From: Ancylostoma caninum
Taxonomy: Eukaryota; Nematoda; Chromadorea; Rhabditida; Ancylostomatidae
DNA: 64,000 nt
Direction of reading: 5' to 3'
Assembly (NCBI GenBank): GCA_037903475.1
Contig: JBAJFG010000615.1
Coordinates: forward strand, 2,132,501-2,196,500
Positions within the stretch are counted from its first letter, which is position 1. Every line of letters begins with the position of its first letter. The notes beneath the pieces were generated by a model. It ran no database searches. It was not told the DNA's origin and worked only from the letters and a program-made list of their open reading frames with translations. This document shows positions 51,301-61,406 of the stretch, piece after piece. The translations under genes and the position numbers were made by a program.

Positions 51301-53093
51301 ATTCGGGTCCGGACTACTTGAAGGGTTCACGAAAACCACAGTGACCAGGAACTGCATGAGACCAGAAACTGCGACAACTGCAGAATTGAAGATATCATAT
51401 ATCTTCTCGTTTTTATATCATTATCTATGTTTATTTACCTTTTACATTTATCATATATTTATATCGCCTTCAAAATGCGACTGCTTCGTGAGAAACCTAT
51501 ATTCTGCAATTGATGAGGATCGGGATATAACGGGCCACTGTTTCCGATTGGAACCGATGAATGAATGCGTTAACGATGGTAATCATTCGATTTGAACCTT
51601 CACAGAAACTAAGAAATTGAGCAGAATTTTTGCCAGTGGAAATTTGTGCTACTATGATGTTCTGTCCAACAATACAAAATCAATGAAAGAAACATTATTT
51701 CCTGTTTTCTTTGACCGAAAAAAATCCGTACTACAAGGCTATGCAACTGATAACTTCAACGGATCCTGACTCGAAATCCACTTTAGCGAAATATCAAAAG
51801 CTCGAAATTGTGCATGGAATAGGATTATGTTGATCAAGCAATTCAGGTTCGTATCGTAATAATTTTCTTGTGATTCCAGCGGAAAAGTGAGAAAACGTAC
51901 CGGCTTCTCGGCTTTGGATACAAGATCAAGTTCCACCTCTTTCATAAACTGTAGAACTTCATGCAACGAATACTGAGAACTGCATGGGAAAGGAAGATGG
52001 GGGTTAAAATCTTCCTGTAATGAAACGATGATCTATGACTGAAGAAAAGAGTAAAAAGAGAATAACAGTATCGTTTTCAGAAGAAAAAGATAATAAGTTC
52101 TAAAGAAACAAATCTGACGCTAGGTTGAGCAGCACAGAGGAAAAGAGATAATAAAACAACTGCAAAATCCCGCTAAAACAATTCGATATCAAACGAATCG
52201 TTGCGACGCAGAGGCTAGGTAAAGAATGGAAAAAAAAAAACGTAGAAAACGTCGTCAAATGTCTCACTCTCGGAAGAAACAAAGGAGCAGGTCGTAAAGC
52301 TACACAAAACGTGTAAGGAGCTTAAATATGTGGAAAAAACACACCTCTTCATACACACTAGCATTTTGAATCACACACTTGACCAGCATGACAGCATGAA
52401 AGAAACCATGAGCAAGACACGAGAAAACTGGGTGCTCTTTGAACAGGACCCGGTCAGGCTCAGTAAGCAGCACGTTGGTCCACAACTTGAAAAATGTTTT
52501 TTTTTTAGATAAATATCGACTCCTAGAACAATCTACCCTATATGCATACGCGTAATTAGAAAAATGTTGCATTTGTTACCGTTTGCCCTATACAGCTGCC
52601 TTCAAGCCAAGTAACGAAAGAACACAAGGTTGCATCATATACCGTAAGCTGCTCAGCATAGTTTGATTGGTATAGCCCCTTAATAGACGAATACAACAAA
52701 ATTATGAAGAATTTAATCGAGAAAACTAAAGGATCATAGTCAAGTAAAGACGACAAACAGTGTCAACTTACCATGCTTTTCGACTCATCTAAGCCCATTT
52801 GTCTCGTAACTTTTTTCATGCCTATATCCATCTTCTCATCCATTAATTCCACAGCGCTCATAGCTTCTCCAAGAGTAAAGGAATCGTAGCGAACCACCTC
52901 ACCCAGGACTAACTCTGCAAGCACAAAAGTCCTTCCATAAACAGATATGAAGCCGCAACTAAGCCAAATAAACCCCACTAGAGCAATCCTCGAAAAATCG
53001 CTCAGTGATATCGATAGGCTCTGCATTGTCAAAAGGCAGATCCAGCCTCCGAGACCCTCTGTCAAGCAGCTCCCTTAGCTGAGGATTAGCCAT
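42370..53093 (-). CDS. natc-1: NAA35/MAK10, NatC N-acetyltransferase auxiliary subunit
   Basis: Scaffold subunit of NatC, which anchors catalytic NAA30 to ribosomes for co-translational N-terminal acetylation. Nineteen exons: 53093-52979, 52914-52772, 52648-52580, 52485-52345, 51972-51901, 51093-50933, 50130-50015, 49957-49798, 49760-49643, 49571-49465, 49390-49296, 49067-48945, 48816-48702, 48645-48563, 46949-46868, 46015-45910, 42849-42734, 42677-42555, 42511-42370; 2187 nt, 728 aa against 725 in human, every phase consistent. Recognisable MAK10 segments: EAMSAVELMDEKMDIGM (55-71), TWLEG (99-103), FEPELNRKYLPSTFPRKIEI, RQRDKLVLIMEEMNELHEDA, the lysine-rich RRNKKKLKPR and FEHRMGF. The C-terminal exon is the least conserved part. 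A TTTTTTAG acceptor lies 15 nt before the ATG. Intron 16 (3 kb) holds a large foldback and intron 6 a small one. C. elegans natc-1 (T23B12.4) is beside mrps-2. Confidence 0.97.
43803..44662. repeat. Large foldback element in NAA35 intron 16
   Basis: Arms of roughly 390 bp (about 43803-44195 and 44276-44662) separated by about 80 bp. The left arm begins ATAGTCCTTCTGCGCAATCG and the right arm, reversed, ATACAGTCCTTCTGTGCAAT. Pairing continues through a GC-rich block (CTGCGGCGCGTGCGCGGCGC in both) and a CCTGGGACA segment near the centre. The 196-codon plus-strand frame here, and its mirror on the minus strand, derive from the repeat. No transposase was seen. Confidence 0.88.
47985..48245. other. 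GC-rich island in NAA35 intron 14
   Basis: A 260-bp GC-rich stretch in otherwise AT-rich intron sequence. It has CGTCGGCGAGGCGGGCGAC on the left, GCCAGCGATGGCGACGCAGG on the right (weakly complementary) and a central CGATTCGT/ACGAATCG hairpin. It may be a decayed foldback element. Confidence 0.4.
50399..50556. repeat. 158-bp MITE in NAA35 intron 6
   Basis: The ends TACATATAGTCTTTCTCAAA and, reversed, TACATATACGGTCCTTCTCA continue through TTGCCTCACGC and an ACCGCCC block. The arms pair over about 45 bp with a few differences. The TA at both ends fits a TA target. Confidence 0.85.
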
Positions 53094-53465
53094 CCGGCAA
53101 AACGGAAACTAAAAAACACAAGGAAGCTACAAATGAAGAGCTGTAAAATCAATGCGAAGAGATAAGTCCTAGGAATATAGGATTATAACCCAACACAATT
53201 TAATCTCACATGAAGGCAAATCTAAGAACAAGTGGTTCATTTGAAGGCATTAGTATGTACGTGCACAATTCAAATGTAATACAAGCGAAGTAACGAAGAT
53301 GTTCTCAGTAGAGAATATAATAATAATATAAATGCAAAGTAATTTCATATTTACACAGGGTTAGATCTGCAAACAAAGATAAGGCGAGTTGCAAGTAAAA
53401 AATAACTATATGAGATCAGGAAGAACAGCTTGATCACAACTCGGGATAGATTCAGCTAAGAATGA

Positions 53466-56400
53466 TTATTTATAGACACCCTCTAGACTTTCACTAGACC
53501 TTTTCTCTTCGTCTTTAACGTCTGAAATTAAAATAGCTAAACCCGCGGTCCGAATGTCCGCATCAATCTGGTCCTGAGTCAGTTGGTGGATGATGAGTGG
53601 AATGCTCAGACGAGCTCGTTTAGCAGCCAATTCGAAACGACTTGTCTCCCGCATTTCTCTCCTTAAGTCGAAACGCTTGTCTGGAAAGAGCAGTGAAAAT
53701 CGAAGTATGGCTACCAGAGGAAGACAGAGTATCAAGAACAAGAAGCCCGGTACTCAAAATGGAAAGAAGGGACTTTAGTCTTTAATACTGACGTGCTATA
53801 AAGCCACTGACCTAAGTTTGTAAGTCCTTCATTCCTCCCCCTCAGTTAAAACTACAATTTCGTGGGCGAAGGAAATAATGCAGTGTAAAACTCAACAAAA
53901 AAAGGCAATGAAATTTATGCTGTTTGATTACAGAAGACAAAAGGACAACAGCCTAGGAAGCATGCTTCTTTTCATTGTCACAACTTTTTGACACTCCATT
54001 TTTCTCGCAAAGTCGCTGTGCTTGCGTAGGTTTTAGCGTAAGCTATGCGTTCGAAGGAAGCACGTTGTTCGACGGGCAAATACGTTAAAAAAACAATGTG
54101 TTAAAATAATAAATACCTAAGAAGTATGACTGGACAATCTTCTCCTGAATATGACGGGCTCTCTCATTTCTGATCTCGTTTAAAAGCTGATCTCTGATTT
54201 TCTCCTGGAATTTAGAAAAATAAGAGAGCGAAGATCCAATAAGTACCCTGTACGTAAACATAAGAATATAAATTTCTATTGCAGTCAATTCAGACTAGCA
54301 GTGCGGATTCATTTCATCCGCAAATTCATTAGATATTAGTATACTATTATCTAGAAAGGATTGTACTGAAGGTTGAACAACACGAATTTCCGCAAGGCTT
54401 GCCCTCTTCCACGTCGTTATCTCTAACAAGAATACCACTGATTAACATGTTAGACGTGGCTGCGTATCATTGTCGAATGTTGTCTTAAAGGCAGCACTCA
54501 CGGAAATTTTCACTTCTGAAATGAGTCGCTTACCATGTAGCCGGCCGCTGGACAATCGCAACAGTAAGTTGAACACCTTGAATGGCCACCTACCTGCAAA
54601 GATACTGCCGTGGACACGTATGCCGCTCTGGACATTAGGGTTCCCTCACGCCAACCAACGCCTTTGACAGGGTGTGTGCATGTGGTTCAGCGGGGGGCGT
54701 GTCTATGAAATTCGTACCATTTGCAGGGTTCCGTGCCGGGACCCATCACGGAACACTCGTCCGCGCTGTGGACACACATAAAATACCGCCATCTTTTTCT
54801 GTGTTTTTCGCGTGTTTCACGCCATGTCATCGTTATCAATGAGTTCATCGTCCCTAAAAACCCCGATATACCGCGGAATCTTCTACACAAAAATTTCCGT
54901 GAGTGCTGCCTTTAAGCCAAGAAAACCCTGAATTGCCAATACGACGGCGATTCTAGCGCAAGCGGTGCGGTCATTCCGCGTGCTTGACGTGTCTGTATGA
55001 AACGCACCATGGTCACTGTATATATAGGAAGCTCCAAATATCCGCAGTCAGGGGGGCGTGGCCACGGCGCGGCTCCTTGATCAGACACAGGCGCTCTCTA
55101 TGCTGTCTCTGGCTTCTCTGACTCTGCAGACAACCGGTGGCAGCATGCAGAGCGCCTGTGTCTCTGCCTAAATCCGCGTCGTGGCCACGCCCCTCTTGAC
55201 TGCGGACATTTGGAGCTTCCTGTAATAAAAATTTTGTTGTTGACTTGACATCAATTCTTGAGCTAGCCCATTATAGATTTATCCCTTGTTACAAGTGAAA
55301 TTGACAAAGGAAGCAAAATGTTTGCTCGCCGGACCGCTCAACTCTTTTATATACACATACAGTGAGCAAATGGAACTGGCAAATTTGAGGGCTCGAGCAC
55401 CCAGAGCACCCACAGCGGCGTTAAGTCGCGTTTGGCCCCTGAACTCTGTCAGATTCGTCGTCGCTCGCTATGTATTTTCCTTTTACAATTTGGAATGGAA
55501 TCAAGAATTTCCACCCCTTCCATGGGAGTAAGTAGAACAATGATAGCTCAATGTCGTAAGTCGTTCATAGTAATCTATAATAACCATTTCATCTGATGAC
55601 CATAAGAAGCGAGGTTAATTCAAACTATACGCATCCACGTCTAACCACAGCAGAATATACACGTGACATCCAGGTATGATAGTGCCGCATTAATAAATCA
55701 ACCTGCGCAATAATCTTGTTGTCGTCTTGGTTGGACTCAGCAATCATCTTTAGACCATTTGTCCTTCGTTCAAGAGAATCCATTTCAAGGCAGCGAATGG
55801 TTTCCGTAAGCTAGGCAAGAAGTAATATATAGGCAAGAAGTAATACACATATAGTATTCTACAATAAAGGACGTTAACATATGAAAGACGAACCTTATTT
55901 CGAGCATTGAATTCCTCAAGTAGTTCGCGCTGCTTAACCATGAACTCAGGATCTGTTTGGTTTAAAACATCGTGACGACGCTTCATCAGCTGAGAGAAGT
56001 CAATTGTAGGAGAAAACAAGAAACAAAACTATGGGAATTTTGTGGGACGTTTCTCAATTTTACTACTTCCTGACTTATGAAACAAAGCACAACAATCACT
56101 TCTCTTCAATTTCACTTCTTAACCCATCCTTCCTTTAAACTTTTCAGTTGAGGTTTCTAGAGTGTGTTGTGGTGGGCACAGCAAACATTTTCCGAGTTTT
56201 GACTTCCTGCCAAAAATTCAATGAAGTCTCCTACCCTACCTTAGGAGGCATAAGGCATCAGTATTACATCAGTGTCAGATACCCAAACACCTATCTATAC
56301 CTGTTTATGTATTAGGTTGGTTAAAAAGTCTTGTCCGAAGTCTTTCAAAAATTCTTTTCATGCAAAAATTTGACCAGAAGAGTGGAGTGAACCGCTACGC

Positions 56401-57053
56401 TGTTGGAGCATTTCCTAAACTATACCTCAAGGGGTGCACATACAAGGTCAGCCGGGGCACTGCTGCTCTAGTCATGCCTGAAATCAGAGGAGAATCTTTT
56501 TTCCTCTTATTTTCAGCTGCTGTTGGGCAAATTGGCGACAGCTGATACCAGAAACAAACAACACGTGCGTATTCTAGGAAATTGTCGCCAGAGATTCCAC
56601 AAAACCGCGCCGAACCCAACCGCGTTGAGTCCGGAAAGGCTAGTAGGGCTAGAAAGGCAGTTCGAAATGCTCACGCGAGGCAGGACAATCACGACTACCT
56701 GGAGAGGCCAGGATTGGAAAATGGAGAAAACAGTCAAAGAAGGGCGGGAAAGATGGTAAACTCTACAATGCCCAACCCATTTTCCATACTAATTTCACCA
56801 CACTTTCAAATAGTTTAGAAGCTAATAATGGGAGCAAGAGCTTCAGAAAAAAATGACTGGATGAGCGTACCTGCTTAATTTTCAAATCTCTAAGAATGAT
56901 TTTCAGTTTGTTAAATTGGAGTTCAGAAAGTATTATTTGTCGAAGGCATAAATCCCTGCGTTTCTCATACTCAGCAGGATCAAGTTCTGGTTCTGAATCG
57001 GAATCGGAGACTTCACGCTCGCCCTCCGACTCCTGCCGCTCCTCTTCAGTCAT
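53466..57053 (-). CDS. BRMS1/SDS3-family chromatin repressor subunit
   Basis: Family members are components of SIN3-HDAC corepressor complexes. Exons are 57053-56871, 55989-55894, 55810-55703, 54204-54117 and 53680-53466 (690 nt, 229 aa, phases consistent; human BRMS1 is 246 aa). The N-terminal 30 residues are very acidic (EREVSDSDSEPELDPAEYEK). They run into EKRRDLCLRQIILSELQFNK, which aligns with the BRMS1 segment ERRRMECLDEM and its coiled coil. Charged coiled-coil segments follow (KRRHDVLNQTDPEFMVKQRE, KIRDQLLNEIRNERARHIQE), with a C-terminal globular part (AKRARLSIPLIIHQL). The ATG lies 9 nt after a TGTTGCAG acceptor with no upstream coding exon, so it is probably the first gene of the series. 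Intron 3 contains two miniature elements. The assignment rests on the N-terminal motif and overall architecture; SDS3 versus BRMS1 is not resolved. Confidence 0.82.
54485..54915. repeat. TTAA-flanked MITE in BRMS1-like intron 3
   Basis: 431 bp with identical 26-bp ends starting TTAAAGGCAGCACTCACGGA on both sides (54485 on, and reversed from 54915). If TTAA is the duplicated target, this resembles piggyBac-type miniature elements. No transposase. Confidence 0.88.
55024..55223. repeat. Foldback MITE, AACTCCAAA-end family, copy 3
   Basis: About 200-bp palindrome in BRMS1-like intron 3. The left end is ATAGGAAGCTCCAAATATCC and the right end, reversed, TACAGGAAGCTCCAAATGTC. Both continue into CGCAGTCA, GGGCGTGGCCACG and a CAGGCGCTCT block. 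The ends match the copies at 5.1 and 12.5 kb. Confidence 0.85.
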
Positions 57054-57062
57054 GATGAGATC

Positions 57063-57068
57063 CTGCAA
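57063..57068 (-). promoter_or_regulatory. Probable trans-splice acceptor at the head of the series
   Basis: Read on the minus strand, TGTTGCAG is followed by a 9-nt leader and then the BRMS1-like ATG at 57053. No coding exon is visible upstream, so this is where a spliced leader would join the first gene of the operon-like array. Confidence 0.6.
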
Positions 57069-57309
57069 CATTTTTGTAAAAATAAGTACGAACAATTGTG
57101 AGAAAACAGAAGTAAGGGTGGGAACAGCCTTTACCAGCCCTTCCCTTTACAGGAATACTCCGAAGCCGCTGTGAGTACTGGACGTCGAATGTGATGTATG
57201 CAGTGTGAACTGCACACATTCTTCCGAGTGTGCCGCAAACTCGCAATTCTCGGGTGGCGGTAGTGTTGTCGTATCTGTGAGAGATGGTTATCGTGGAAAC
57301 AGTAAACAT

Positions 57310-57647
57310 CCCAAAACCTGCAAACAAGTTTCTGATTACATCTGAAACTTGCTGGCCCAAAAGCTTGTCAAGAAGTTGTTTCCGCACTTCCTTGCCGACA
57401 AGTGTCCGCCCCAAAAGCGTGTCGACAACTTGTTCTCACACTTCTTTGTCGACAAGTTGTCTGCGACAGAAGCTTGTCGACAACTTGTTTTCTCCTTTTT
57501 CTACTGACAATCTGCGAACACAAGTTGAGGACAAGCCTTTGGGCGGACATCTTGTCAGTAAGGAAGTGCGAAACAAGTTGTCGACAAGCTTATGGGCGAG
57601 CAAGTTCCAGATTTGACCAGAAACTTGTTTGTTGGGGTTCTGAGATG
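57310..57647. repeat. Foldback element of the TTGTCGACAAG family, copy 2
   Basis: Begins CCCAAAACCTGCAAACAAGT and ends GTTTGTTGGGGTTCTGAG, matching the ends of the copy at 14.7 kb. The interior repeats AAGCTTGTCGACAACTTG-type units in both orientations at least six times. Overlapping frames on both strands in this stretch are by-products. Confidence 0.82.
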
Positions 57648-59608
57648 GTCACAGTCAACATGATTTAGTCCTGCAGGACCATCTCAGATAACTGGATAAG
57701 GCAAACGCAGCACAACCTGGCAAGCCATACCCCTAAGAAATGAAAGGTAGGCATTGCTGCGAGAGGAAGAACTGCTGCATTCCGTCTGCTAAGAGCAGCA
57801 AACCCCGTGTTTCGACTGCGTTTTTTGCCCGATGAACTGTGGTGCAGTTCAACCTGCGTTCGGCCTGCTCCTTGCCACGTGGCGGCACGCCCCCTGGGAG
57901 GTGTATGTAAGCCGCTGGTTGAGCATCAAAGTTTAGTCGTGTCTTCGCTCCGGCGGAGACAAGGGGAGCCCAGCGAGACTCGTCAGACTGGCTGAGGCCC
58001 GGGTAAAATCGTGGCCAAGTGCAATAATTATTATTTTTGTATGAGCTTGGGTAAGCATCCACTTACCCAAGTCTGCAGTTCGAACGCAGCCCTGTGCCCA
58101 GATTGAGTTGCGATCCTAGGTCTGAGACGTGCAAACCAGTTCATCGCCCCCGGAACACAGCCTTCTAGGGGAGAATTCAGCTCGTGGGGCGACAAAATAA
58201 GCTTTTACCTCGCGGTGTAACTGCTGCTGAAACGTGTTCGGCCTGCGTTCGGCCTTCGTTCGCCGTCCCGGAATCTCTGAGATGGTTCATTCGTGCTCGA
58301 CGCATCGCAGCAGCTCAGCAGAACCTCCGCGACGTGTGATTCCGTGGTCCTGACACGTCTTAACTTGCATCACTTGTATTCGTAGCAGAGTTCGGCGCAA
58401 GCATAGTAGCTCAAGCAGAAAAAAATCACGAAGTCCTCTTCGACCTAGCCAAGAATCTACGAAGCCCCATTGTGAACAAGTTAAAACAAGTTCGTGTGAA
58501 GGACATGTGTTTCGAGTTTTCAATGCACATCGACATGCCCACACGAGTTAACAAGTGTTAACAAGTACACTGGCGGTGGAGCACGTTAACACGTTGGCAC
58601 GGTCATATAATTTTCTATTTTTCCAGCTAAAATTCGAGAGGGGATGGAGATTTTTGAGGCTTTTGCAAAAGTTTGACAGAGCAGTACTTTCTGAATACAA
58701 CAGTGAGAATAGAATTGGAAATGATTGATTTTGAAAGAAGTTATTTGAAGAAATTGTGCCGAAGCGGTGCTGAAGACCGTTTTTAAGCTATTTTTTACAC
58801 TGTAGTTAAATAAATGAGGCAATTTTGTCACTGACTGGGACGAGCAGCCTCCTCTCTAGCTAACCGCAGCGTTTCGAGGAGACGCAGAATCTGCCATTAG
58901 CTCAACCACGAGAATAAGGTGGGCCCCTGCCTTTGACAGTTCATCTCCACTTGTAACTCGTTGAGACCTTCGTGGCACATGTTAGAACATGACATAATCA
59001 GCGGGTCAGCTCAGCAAGTCAGCGCTGTCGTCGTGTTGTCGAGCAGTTGCGGGAGGTGCCAGTAAAGAAACGAAAACCGAATGAGGATGACTGCGACTAT
59101 GCAGGAAGTCTCACTCGTGATTGCAAGCATCGCGCCGGGAGCATTACCACATTACTCGTTAACTCAGGTTGTTAGATACATGCACCCGAATCAAATATTC
59201 GATGAGACTTTCGAATATTTGAATAATTCACTCATTCGGTTTTTCAAAAAATGGGCTTATTCGAACAATCCAATCATTCGATTGTTTAAAATGTTCGAAT
59301 AGTTCGTTTATTCGAATTCCTGAAAAAAAAACAGATCCGAACCATTCATTTATTCTGCTTGGAGACGCTTGGCATTGGAGTAATCCTGGAGTAATGGCTA
59401 TTCCATAGCGACGTACATTCATAAACGAGGTCATACCTGAAAGGCCGTTGTGCCCCCAGGGATGCAGCGCAAATTACCAGATGGGATCCTAATATGTGTC
59501 GAGGCTGAGCTTTGTACAGTAATGAGGAAAAGTTTTGCAACTTTTAGTTTTTTTTAAAAATATAACTTCTACGGTGCGAGCTGAAATTTCTAGGAGACAT
59601 GTAGGCAC
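57648..59608. other. No gene recognised; GC-richer patch and TTCG-rich tract
   Basis: 57.7-58.3 kb is GC-richer than its surroundings, with repeats such as CCTGCGTTCGGCC and no defensible exon. 59190-59325 is a degenerate tract dense in ATTCGAA/TTCGAATA variants. No RNA gene recognised. Confidence 0.45.
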
Positions 59609-60068
59609 TTAAAGGCGTCTCCCATCTCAAAATCGTTTTTGAAAATTCCAAGTCAAAAGATTCTCCAGGAGCTGCTGATAACAATGGTGTATGTGATTTT
59701 CTACAAATTTGCCGAGAAAGAAAGTTCGAATTGTTGCGGAGCCAATGAGCGGAGTTGGTAGGCAGGGAGGTGCCTAAATAATCCACTCCCGGCAGGGCAT
59801 CAACTGAGCAAATTCGTAGTTCTGGTGAGAGCTCTACCTAGTAGAATAGAAACTGCGCTTCATGCATGACGAGCGAAGAAGTACATGATGCGGAAACTCT
59901 GCAATACCGCACTGGCTCCACACACAAGGTCCCCCAAAAACTGGGGCTCGAAAACAAGGTTTTTCGGCGATATTGCGCAGAATCATATGCATATACCATG
60001 CTGAACAGCAGCAAGTGGAGATTCTTTAAAAGCGATCTCAAAAACGATTCTGAAGTGGGTGCCTTTAA
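59609..60068. repeat. TTAA-flanked MITE, related ends
   Basis: 460 bp. The left end is TTAAAGGCGTCTCCCATCTC and the right end, reversed, TTAAAGGCACCCACTTCAGA. Both continue into ATCGTTTTTGA. It shares the TTAAAGGC terminus with the 54.5-kb element but has less similar arms. No transposase. Confidence 0.8.
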
Positions 60069-60157
60069 GACGGATAAAAACAGCCAAAAAATAACTTGTC
60101 GCTCTTCGTGCATCATTTCCGAATGAAAATATTTTCACCTGGATCAAAATCTGTGCA

Positions 60158-61000
60158 TTAATGTCCTCTAAAAAAGCTTACATAGTAGCTTTTATATATA
60201 GAATTTCGGAATGAGTTCAACATCTTGCTGTAGATTAGACCAGAAAGGCACTTCACCGAGTCCCTGGCTATCACTGGCCTGGATTGCTTGATGTCAACTA
60301 AGCAGTATTCGTCTGCGCATATTTCTGATAGTCCAACTCGCACTCCTCTTTTTGTTTTAAGGTCTGCTTCTAATAACACTGCAACTTTTACGGCTTGGAA
60401 TGGTGCACACAGTGAGATTTATTAGTTTCGACCCAAGTGAACAGATTCTTTTTTTTTTGTTTGAAAAATTAAGAAATCGAGCAGTCTCTGGCTGTTATCC
60501 AATTTGTCTTGGGTATCTACAAGTTTCTTAAAAAAATCTCTGCTTCAATTCTCTATCAGAGGTTATGAACGAAAAACTAAGAGTTGCAATAGTTTTCTTC
60601 GTTACTTTTCTGTAGAAGGAAATTAATGGGAAGAAATGACTCCATCTTGGGTGCCAGGGAGTGCGGTATGATATCGACGACATCAGTTGGACAAAAACAC
60701 ATTTGGTGCCATAATTTCCAGCCACAGGCCTGGCTATGCTAAAACGACCTCTCAGCTCACCACATTTCACCGACAACAGACACGAAACCGTATCAGATTG
60801 GTGCAAATTGTTTAGGTGCCATGTACACTGTCTTGCCGTTATCTAACTGGCTTCTGTTGACGGCCACAAAGAATTCTCAAATCGCTGTAGGCCTATTTCT
60901 GTATGGAGATGTTTCAATTCTGGCTGTATCGGCTGTGCGAACTGGATCCAGAATGCTAATAACACTAATCTGCTCTGGAAATGCCTATTTCACAGCAACA
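60158..61000 (-). other. Coding-like scraps on the minus strand
   Basis: Three pieces look protein-like: an AAAAG-acceptor-flanked segment at about 60388-60185 reading KRGVRVGLSEICADEYCLVD and ending in a good donor (TAT before GTAAGC); about 60800-60640 with GKCGEL-type and VAGNYGTKCVFVQLMSS segments; and about 60865-60790 with NRSQLDNGKTVYMAPKQFAP. They lie in different frames without a consistent splice path. They may be a decayed gene. Family not recognised. Confidence 0.3.
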
Positions 61001-61406
61001 ATATGAAACAGCTTTTTTCAGCGGAATGGAGGAAAATTTCCTTCAGAGCAATGACAAAATCCCTGGATCAAGTACACATTGTTTTGAATCCAGATGCGAG
61101 TCATTTTGCTCACATACTTGGATGGGTGGGTTGCTTGTTGTTTTCGCCCTGTGTCACACTCAGTAGGGTTTACGTCACCCTTCTAAAAAAAAGAAGTTTT
61201 TGGAGCATATGTGCATTACACATCACATAGTGCTAAAACAGCCGGAAATGTTTCGCATGGAGCACTCCATTCATATACGAAATTATCTTATTTTGAATGA
61301 GTGACAGCTTCAATTTCTCGTCGTCTTATCAAACATCGACACTGCCCTGTTCGCCTGAATTCAGCTCAAGAAATTCGTATTGAATTTTGTTATCTTGATA
61401 TTGCAG

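Noticed and set aside
57284..57668. Overlapping 60-122-codon frames on both strands
   Set aside because: They are by-products of the palindromic repeat units.
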